NCBI GenBank assembly: GCA_903871975.1
Contig: CAIQIY010000500.1
Location: 1-14,040, forward strand
Direction: 5' to 3'
Length of the DNA: 14,040 nucleotides
Origin: an uncultured Chloroflexota bacterium
Lineage (GTDB): Bacteria; Chloroflexota; Chloroflexia; Chloroflexales; Roseiflexaceae
Shown here: piece by piece, positions 7,820 through 14,040 of the stretch
Position numbering within the stretch: the stretch's first letter is position 1
Layout of the letters: the number at the start of each line of letters is the position of its first letter
Position numbers and translations under genes: made by a program
Notes under the pieces: generated by a model
Databases searched by the model: none
What the model was told of the DNA's origin: nothing
What the model saw: only the letters and a program-made list of their open reading frames with translations

Positions 7820-10698
7820 CTGCGTCCTCGTCTTCGCCGTATGCTGCCTTCGCGCCCGGTGCGCTGGTTCGCGCGCGCGGCCGTGAATGGGTGGTGCTGC
7901 CCGCCGATCCCGCCCTGCCCGAGGTGTTGCAGGTGCGCCCGCTGAGTGGCCCCGAGACTGAAGCGACCGGCTTGCTGCTGCCACTCGAGGGTGCGGCGAT
8001 TGAGCCGGCGGCGTTCGATCCACCGGCGCTGGCCCACCTCGGCGATAGCGCCTCGCTCGGCGTGCTGCGCGATGCCGTGCGCCTCACCTTCCGCGCCGGC
8101 GCCGGGCCGTTCCGCTCGTTTGGCCGCATCGCCGTCGAGCCGCGCGCCTATCAGCTGGTGCCGCTCCTGATGGCGCTGCGCCTCGATCCGGTGCGCCTGC
8201 TGATCGCCGATGATGTTGGCATCGGCAAGACGGTCGAGGCAGCCTTGATCGCGCGCGAGCTGCTCGACCGCGGCGAGGTCCGCCGCCTCGCGGTGCTGTG
8301 TCCGCCACATCTGTGCGATCAGTGGCAGCAGGAATTGCGCGAAAAGTTCGCCATCGATGCGGTCAGCATCCGCCCCGGGACTGTCGCGGCACTCGAACGC
8401 CCGATTGGCCTCGCCTCGGTGTTCGAGGCGTATCCCGCGATGGTGATCTCGCTTGATTATGTCAAAAGCGAAGCGCGACGTCCGATCTTCCTGCGGCATT
8501 GCCCGGAGCTGGTGATCGTCGACGAGGCGCACACCTGTGCCGCCAGCCCAGAGCAGCGCGGGCAGCACCAGCGCCACATGCTGGTCAGCGACATCGCCGC
8601 CGACCCACGGCGGCACCTGATCCTGACCACCGCGACGCCGCACAGCGGCGTCGAAGCGGCGTTCCGCTCGTTGCTGACATTGCTCGATCCGGCGTTCGCC
8701 GGGCTCGCCGACGCGACGGCAGTCGACGACGCCGACCCACTCCAGCGGCGGTTGGCGCAGCATCTCATCCAGCGACGGCGCCAGGACATCAGCAGCTACC
8801 TCGACGCCACGACGTTGTTTCCGCGGCGGCATGCCAGCGAGGTGCCGTACGCCATGAGCGAGCGCTATCGCGCGGTGTTCGACGATGTCCGCGCGTATGC
8901 CAGCGAACTCGTGCGGCAGCGTGATGGCCTGAACCGCCATCAGCAGCGCATGCGCTGGTGGGCGGCACTCGGCCTGTTGCGCTGTGTCGTCAGCTCGCCC
9001 GCGGCTGGCGCAGCAGCATTGCGCCAGCGGCTGGCAGCCGAAGCCGACGACGGCGACATCGACGATGCGTTGCGCGCGCAGCGCTACCAGCGAACGTTGC
9101 TCGACCAGAGCGAGGATGACTCGGGCGATGTCGACGACAGCCTGCCGGCGGCGCTGCCGGGGGCCGAGCGTGGCCGCCAGAGCCGCCTCGGGCGCTTGGC
9201 ACAGCAGCTCGAGGCGCTCGGCGATCGCCACGATACCAAGTTCGATGGGCTGGTCGAGCTGCTCACCCCGTACATCGCCCGTGGTGTCCGGCCGATCGTG
9301 TTCTGCCGCTACATCGCCACGGCCACGTACGTCGCCGCCCGGCTGCGGCAGCAGCTGGCCCGGCTCGATGTCACCGTCAAGGCCGTGACCGGCATGCAAT
9401 CCGCCGCCGAGCGCGCCGAGCAGATCGAGGCGCTGGCCCGCGAGCCGCGCCGCGTGCTGGTGACGACCGACTGCCTATCGGAGGGGATCAATCTGCAGCA
9501 GCACTTCGATATGGTGGTGCACTACGACCTGAGCTGGAATCCGACGCGCCATGAGCAGCGCGAGGGGCGGGTGGACCGGTTCGGCCAGCCGTGTGCCGAT
9601 GTGCATGCTGTGCTGTACTACGGCAACAATCCGATCGATGGCAAGGTGCTCGAGGTGCTGCTCGCCAAGGCGCGCACCATCCGCGAGCGCCTCGGCGTGA
9701 GCGTGCCGGTGCCATTCCGGATCGATGCGGTGCTGGAGGCGATCTTCGAGAGCCTGTTCCTCAACGAGCGCGCCGATTCGCGGCAGCAGGCGTTCGTCTT
9801 CGATGCCGCCGACGAGACGTTGCGCCGCTTCGATGAGGAGTGGCGCGTCGCCGAGGTGCGCGAGGCGGCGTCACGCACGCGCTTCAATCAGCTCGCGATT
9901 CGGCCCGAACTGGTCCGCCGTGCGCTGGACGACACGGCGCTGGCACTTGGCGATCACCGCACGGTGTTTGCGTTCGTGTCGCAGTGCGGTGCGCGGCTGG
10001 GTGCGCCACTGCGCCAGGTGCAGCCGGCGCAGGCCGGCATGGGCGCCGTGTACGAGCTGCCGCTGGCCGATGCACTGCTCGCGCCGGACGGCATCACACT
10101 GCGTTCCCATGCGGGCGTGCTGCGCCTGGGCTTCGCCTTGCCACTGCCCGCCGGCGTGGAGCATGTCGCACGGACGCATCCGCTGGTCGATCAGCTGTGC
10201 CAACGAGTGATGGCCGACGCGTTCGGCCCGGGCGCCGGTTCACTGCTGGCGAGCCGCTGCGCCGCCTATCGCAGCGCACTCGTGGCGACCCGCACGACGC
10301 TCGTGTTGCTGCGGGTGCGGATGCAACTCGATGTCCGCGCCCGTGATGGCACACCCGGCCAGTTGCTGGTCGAGACGACCTGCCCGGTGGCGTGGCGCGG
10401 CCGTGGTGCCGCCGTCGAGTGGCTCGGCGCTGCCGAGGCCGAACAGCTGCTGGTGGCGCCACCGCTGGCGACGCTCGAGACGCGCGAGCGGCGGGTGCGC
10501 GAGGCGCTGGCGGATCTCGTGTGGCAGCAGTCGCACTTCGAGCAGGTGGCCGAAGCACTGGCGGCGGCGGCGCTCGAACAGCACCGCCAGGTGCGTACTG
10601 CGGCCCGCGGCGCCAGCGCTGGCCACGCCATCCGCCCCATGCTGCCGGTCGATGTCCTGGCGCTGGTGGTGCTCGATGCGCCGGCACCGCAGCAGTGA
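7816..10698 (+). CDS. SNF2-family helicase, DISARM DrmD-like
   Basis: This 960-residue superfamily 2 ATPase is of the SNF2/HepA type found in class 1 DISARM (DrmD) and related systems. Such proteins translocate on double-stranded DNA and remodel or clear bound protein. After an N-terminal beta-rich region (GALVRARGREWVVLP) comes RAYQLVPLLMAL (Q-motif area), then motif I DDVGIGKT (GIGKT 135-139, usually D-E-V-G-L-G-K-T), motif II DEAH (236-239) and TTATPHSG followed by FRSLLTLLDP, typical of DrmD-like proteins. The second lobe has PIVFCRYIATA, TTDCLSEGINLQ (S555, E556, G557), DLSWNPTRHEQREGRVDRFGQ in which QREGRVDR is 581-588, and then a roughly 370-residue helical C-terminal extension. The start is ATG 7816, overlapping the helicase stop (ATGA), with GGGAG at 7801-7805. 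Translation is therefore coupled to the gene before it. Core motifs appear intact. The family is certain; assignment to DrmD is likely but rests on resemblance alone. Confidence 0.87.
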   Translation: MTASSSSPYAAFAPGALVRARGREWVVLPADPALPEVLQVRPLSGPETEATGLLLPLEGAAIEPAAFDPPALAHLGDSASLGVLRDAVRLTFRAGAGPFRSFGRIAVEPRAYQLVPLLMALRLDPVRLLIADDVGIGKTVEAALIARELLDRGEVRRLAVLCPPHLCDQWQQELREKFAIDAVSIRPGTVAALERPIGLASVFEAYPAMVISLDYVKSEARRPIFLRHCPELVIVDEAHTCAASPEQRGQHQRHMLVSDIAADPRRHLILTTATPHSGVEAAFRSLLTLLDPAFAGLADATAVDDADPLQRRLAQHLIQRRRQDISSYLDATTLFPRRHASEVPYAMSERYRAVFDDVRAYASELVRQRDGLNRHQQRMRWWAALGLLRCVVSSPAAGAAALRQRLAAEADDGDIDDALRAQRYQRTLLDQSEDDSGDVDDSLPAALPGAERGRQSRLGRLAQQLEALGDRHDTKFDGLVELLTPYIARGVRPIVFCRYIATATYVAARLRQQLARLDVTVKAVTGMQSAAERAEQIEALAREPRRVLVTTDCLSEGINLQQHFDMVVHYDLSWNPTRHEQREGRVDRFGQPCADVHAVLYYGNNPIDGKVLEVLLAKARTIRERLGVSVPVPFRIDAVLEAIFESLFLNERADSRQQAFVFDAADETLRRFDEEWRVAEVREAASRTRFNQLAIRPELVRRALDDTALALGDHRTVFAFVSQCGARLGAPLRQVQPAQAGMGAVYELPLADALLAPDGITLRSHAGVLRLGFALPLPAGVEHVARTHPLVDQLCQRVMADAFGPGAGSLLASRCAAYRSALVATRTTLVLLRVRMQLDVRARDGTPGQLLVETTCPVAWRGRGAAVEWLGAAEAEQLLVAPPLATLETRERRVREALADLVWQQSHFEQVAEALAAAALEQHRQVRTAARGASAGHAIRPMLPVDVLALVVLDAPAPQQ

Positions 10699-10700
10699 GT

Positions 10701-10707
10701 GAGGGGG
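10701..10707 (+). promoter_or_regulatory. Shine-Dalgarno deciding the methyltransferase start
   Basis: GAGGGGG lies 5 nt before ATG 10713. An alternative in-frame GTG at 10695 overlaps the previous stop (GTGA) but would place this G-rich sequence inside the coding region, so ATG 10713 is preferred. Confidence 0.55.
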
Positions 10708-10712
10708 TTACC

Positions 10713-13700
10713 ATGGCCGGCAGTGCGACGACGACGTTCACCACGGTGCGCAGCGAGGGCGGCGTGTTGCCCCATGACCTGCTGCTGCAGATCGCCCGGC
10801 GCAGCGATGCGCTCCCCGGCCTGGCCGATGCCGACTTCGGCCTCGAGCCGGGCCTGCGGGTGGACGATGCCATCCAGGATGCGTGGAAGCTGGTGTCGAC
10901 GGCCTGGACCCACTTCGAGGCGATCTGGGAGCGCAAGCCGGCACAGCGCCTGGCCTCGGTGCGCAAGGCGCTCGACGTGCTGTTCGTCGATGGGCTCGGC
11001 TATGCGGCGATGACCGAGGAGCCAGCGCCGCTCGATCCGGCGGCGCGCGGGCGGATCAGCCATCGCGTGGGTGGTGTGCCGCTGCTGATCGTGAGCAGCG
11101 CCGACCTCGACGTCGGCGAGCGCGGTCGGCGCAGTGCCTTCGCCGAGGCGCAGGCGTTCCTCAATGGCGGCGACGATCTGTGGGGGTTCGTCACCAATGG
11201 TCGCACGTTGCGTGTGCTGCGCGATCATGCCAGCCTGAGCCGGGTCGCGTACGTCGAGTTCGACATGATGCAGCTGGTTGCGACCGGCGCGTATGCCGAC
11301 TTCTGTGTGCTCTGGCTGCTGCTGCAGCGCTCACGCCTGCCACAACCCGGCGAGCGGGCCGATGCGTGCCTGCTCGAGCGTTGGCGCGTCGAGGCCGAAT
11401 CCCAGGGCGCCCGCGCGTTGCACGAGCTGCGCGGCGGCGTGCGCCAGGCGATCGCGGCGCTCGGCCAGGGGTTCCTCGAGCATCCGGCCAACGATGCGCT
11501 GCGCGATCACCTCAGCGGCGGCGCACTCGAGCTGGCCAGCTACTACCGCCAGCTGCTGCGCCTGGTCTATCGCCTGATCTTCCTGTTCGCCGCCGAAGAA
11601 CGCGACCTGCTGCTGCCCGCGAGTGCCACGCCGCGCCAGCGCACGATTTATCGGCGCTACTACAGCGCCAGCCGGCTGCGCGAACGGCCACCGGCCGCAC
11701 GCCACGATCACCACAGCGATCTGTGGTACAGCCTGCAGCAGCTGTTCGGCCAGCTCGCCGACGCTGCCACGCCGTCGCCGCTGGGAGTGCAGCCGCTCGG
11801 CGGCCTGTTCGCCGCCAGCGACATCCCCGACCTCGAGCGGGCGCAGCTCGAAAATCGCGCGTTGCTCGCGGCGGTCGCCGGCCTGAGTACCGTCGGCGCT
11901 GGCGCCACGCTCCGGCGCGTCAATTACCGCGACATGGGCGTCGAGGAGCTCGGCAGCGTCTACGAGGGGTTGCTCGACGAACAGCCGGCGCTCGCGGGCC
12001 ACGGCGCCCGGCGGCGCTTCGAGTTCACCGGCAGCGGCGAACGCAAGACCAGCGGCAGCTACTACACGCCGCCATCGCTGGTGGCCGAACTGGTGCGGAC
12101 GGCGCTGTCGCCCCGGCTGGCGGCAATCCTGGCCGCACCCGGCAGCTGGGCCGAACGCCGCGAACGCCTGCTGCAGCTGACGGTCTGCGATCCGGCGTGC
12201 GGCTCGGGGCACTTCCTGCTGGCCGCAGCGCGTGCGATCGCCCACGACGTGGCGCGCTGCGCCAACGCGGGCGATGAGCCGTCGCTGGCACAGCAACGTG
12301 CGGCACGCCGCGACGTGATCAGTCGCTGCATCTTCGGCGTCGACCTGAATGCGCTGGCGGTAGATTTGTGCCGCATGGCGCTGTGGCTCGAAGGCCATGT
12401 GCCCGGCATGCCGATGGCGTTCCTCGAGGATCGTATCCGCCAGGGCAATGCGCTGCTCGGCACGCGCCGCGCGCTGCTGTCGAATGGCATACCCGCAGGC
12501 GCATTCACGCCCGTGACCGGCGACGATCCCGTGGTGGCCGGCCGCCTGCGCCGCGCCAACCAGCAGTCGGCGCTGCAGCCGCGCTTGCCATTGCGCTGGG
12601 ATCCGCCGCCGCCGCCCACCGATGCCGCACCGGCTGTACGCCTCGAGGACGTCGGCCGCCAACGCGAGCGCTGGCAGCGCGAACGCGGCACGCCGGCAGC
12701 CCAGCTGGCGCGCCTCAGCGCCGATGTGTGGGCTGCGGCGTTCTTCTGGCCGCTCGATGCGGCGACACCGCCACCGCCGACGACGGCGCTGTGGCACGAG
12801 CTGTCTGGTGATGCGTCGCTGGGCGAATACCTCGCCGCCAACGATGCGCCACCACCGGCGCATCCGCATGCCGCCACGATCGCACTGGCGACAGCGCTGG
12901 CGCGCCAGTTGCACCTGTTCCACTGGGAGCTCGAGTTTCCGCATGTGTTCGCCGGCGCGGCGCCGGGCTTCGATGTGGTGCTGGGCAATCCACCGTGGGA
13001 GCGCGTCGAGCTGCGCGAGCAGGAGTTCTTCGCCCGAATCGATCCCGCGATCGCCGACGCGCCCAATGCCGTCGAACGCAAGCGACGCATCGCCGCGCTC
13101 GAGCATGCCGCCGATGCGCCGGCACGCCAGCACTTCCAGCACTACCGCCAGGCGCTGCGCCTCGCCGAACAGACGGGCCGCTTCCTGCGGCTGAGCGGTC
13201 GCTTTCCGCTCACCGGCAGCGGCTCGATCAATCTGTATGGCGCGTTCGCCGAATTGATGCATGGCCTCGCGCGAACCACTGGCTCCGTCGGCGTCATCGT
13301 GCCCAGCGGCATCGCGACCGATCATGGCAATCGTACGTTCTTCGCCACGCTGGTCGAACGTGGTCACCTGGAACGGCTGTATGACTTCGAGAATCGTCGT
13401 GGGTTGTTCACTGATGTCGATAGTCGCATGAAATTCATCCTGCTGACCCTGCGCGCTGCAATTGGGGGGGGGGGGGGAAGGCAGCTTCGAGGCGGCGTTC
13501 TTCCTGCACGACCCGGCCGAGCTGCGCGACGATGGGCGGTGCTTCCGCCTCAGCCTCGCCGAGATCACGTTGCTCAACCCCAATACGCGCACCTGCCCGG
13601 TGTTTCGCAGCCGCGCCGATGCCGAGCTGACGCTGCGCTGCTATCGGGCGTTGCCGCTGTTGCTGCGCGACGCCAGCGCTGGTCAGCCCGAATCCAACCC

Positions 13701-14040
13701 CTGGGGCGTACAACTCACGACGATGGTCGACCTGACAGCCGACGCGGCGCAGCTTCGCAGCCGGGCACAACTGCTGGCCGCCGGCGCGCGCGCTGGCGCC
13801 CATGGTCGGCTCATCACCGGCGAACAGACATGGCTGCCGCTCTACGAAGCCAAACTCGTACATCAGTACGATCACCGCTTCGCACGCTACGATGATGCCG
13901 GCACGACGACGCGCCAGCTGACCGATGCCGAACACCGTGACCCCGACACCGTGCCCCAGCCACGCTACTGGGTCGCCGCCAGCCACGTCGACGCACAACT
14001 CGCGGGGCGCTGGCCCCATGGCTGGCTGCTCGGGTTTCGC
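10713..14040 (+). CDS. Eco57I/PglX/DrmMI-like N6-adenine DNA methyltransferase, interrupted by a G14 tract (probable phase-variable gene); 3' end outside window
   Basis: This is a large gamma-type adenine methyltransferase of the kind found in BREX/Pgl (PglX) and class 1 DISARM (DrmMI); it would mark host DNA at its recognition site. The N-terminal 330 or so residues are helical and include DLWGFVTNGRTLRVLRD. The core has GSYYTPPSLVAELV (motif X region), SAM-binding DPACGSGHFL from D493 (motif I), GVDLNALAVDLCRMALWL (motif II), RIRQGNALLGT (motif III area) and catalytic NPPW (759-762, motif IV), then VGVIVPSGIATD. I see no PD-(D/E)xK nuclease. After residue 917 the gene enters 14 Gs (13464-13477). 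Read literally, the frame becomes RQLRGGVLPARPG and ends at TGA 13893-13895, giving 1060 aa with about 138 wrong residues. With 13 Gs it reads GGGGEGSFEAAFFLHDP and stays open to the window end. The lost part includes LNPNTRTCPVFRSRADAEL and the presumed target-recognition region. The gene begins 14 bp after the SNF2 gene. Confidence 0.88.
13464..13477 (+). repeat. Poly-G tract of 14 in the methyltransferase gene (candidate phase-variation switch)
   Basis: Fourteen consecutive G residues lie between ATT (codon 917) and GAA GGC AGC. They fall at a likely loop, between MKFILLTLRAA and the SFEAAFFLHDP block. A tract of 13, 10 or 16 joins the two halves in frame. 14 diverts to a stop at 13893-13895. 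15 would stop about 50 codons later at 13628-13630. I noticed no other homopolymer this long in the window. Slipped-strand mispairing at G-tracts is the standard mechanism of on/off switching in bacterial contingency genes. A base-calling error of one G would look identical. Confidence 0.95.
13477..14040 (+). other. Displaced 3' coding segment of the methyltransferase (frame restored only with 13, 10 or 16 G)
   Basis: In the frame with codons starting at 13477 and 13480, this segment reads as a smooth continuation of Eco57I/PglX-like enzymes: SFEAAFFLHDPAELRDDG, SLAEITLLNPNTRTCPVF, RCYRALPLL, then WGVQLTTMVDLT, LPLYEAKLVHQYDHRFARY and PQPRYWVAASHV. It has no stop up to the window end. Its family-like character shows that the disruption is recent or reversible, because this part has not decayed. 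It probably belongs to the DNA-recognition and C-terminal part of the protein. It has no start signal of its own that I trust. Confidence 0.85.

Noticed and set aside
13478..13895. The reading to the stop at 13895 as the genuine C-terminus of the methyltransferase
   Set aside because: This tail is Arg/Pro-rich and motif-free, while the +1-offset frame reads as conserved Eco57I/PglX-like sequence through to the window end.
1..14040. CRISPR arrays, tRNA or rRNA genes, insertion sequences, integrases or attachment sites
   Set aside because: None seen: no spaced direct repeats, no transposase or integrase motifs, and no RNA-gene signature. If the operon sits on a mobile island, its borders are outside the window.

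Overview
The window is very GC-rich, bacterial and densely coding, and every gene lies on the + strand. Third codon positions are mostly G or C. The mix of genes (a GH78 rhamnosidase, an SPFH protein paired with a NAD-kinase-fold protein, and large DUF1998 and SNF2 helicases) would fit a filamentous Chloroflexota such as the Chloroflexus/Roseiflexus group. A high-GC actinomycete cannot be excluded. This taxonomic guess is inference, with no marker gene behind it.

Layout. Bases 1-536 hold the 3' end of a bacterial alpha-L-rhamnosidase (GH78). Bases 558-2356 hold a tightly coupled pair: an SPFH/band-7-like protein of 290 aa, and a NAD-kinase-fold protein of 309 aa whose GTG start overlaps the SPFH stop. 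Bases 2357-2647 are non-coding and carry a plausible sigma70-type promoter, an 8-bp inverted repeat in the likely leader, and a strong Shine-Dalgarno sequence. Bases 2648 to the window end form a three-gene operon of very large nucleic-acid enzymes.

The operon. Gene A (2648-7819, 1723 aa) is a DEAD/DEAH-type helicase with a DUF1998-type cysteine-rich C-terminal half, ending in a Vsr/DUF559-like nuclease-fold domain. Gene B (7816-10698, 960 aa) is an SNF2-family helicase resembling DISARM DrmD. Gene C (10713 past the window end) is an Eco57I/PglX/DrmMI-like N6-adenine DNA methyltransferase. A DUF1998 helicase, an SNF2 helicase and a large adenine methyltransferase together strongly suggest an anti-phage or restriction-modification-like system. 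It is related to class 1 DISARM, with Druantia (DruE) and BREX/Pgl (PglX) parallels. The DrmA-like helicase and DrmB-like DUF1998 parts appear merged in one polypeptide, which also carries its own candidate nuclease. No separate drmA, drmB or drmC is visible here, though one could lie beyond the right edge.

The most striking signal is a run of 14 consecutive G residues (13464-13477) inside the methyltransferase gene. As given, it shifts the gene out of frame: the methyltransferase reads correctly for 917 residues, then runs through a wrong frame to a stop at 13893-13895. The true continuation lies in another frame and runs off the window. A 13-G tract (or 10 or 16) would restore a continuous product. 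This looks like a phase-variation switch, comparable to the G-tract known in pglX of the Streptomyces coelicolor Pgl system. A homopolymer-length sequencing error remains a live alternative.
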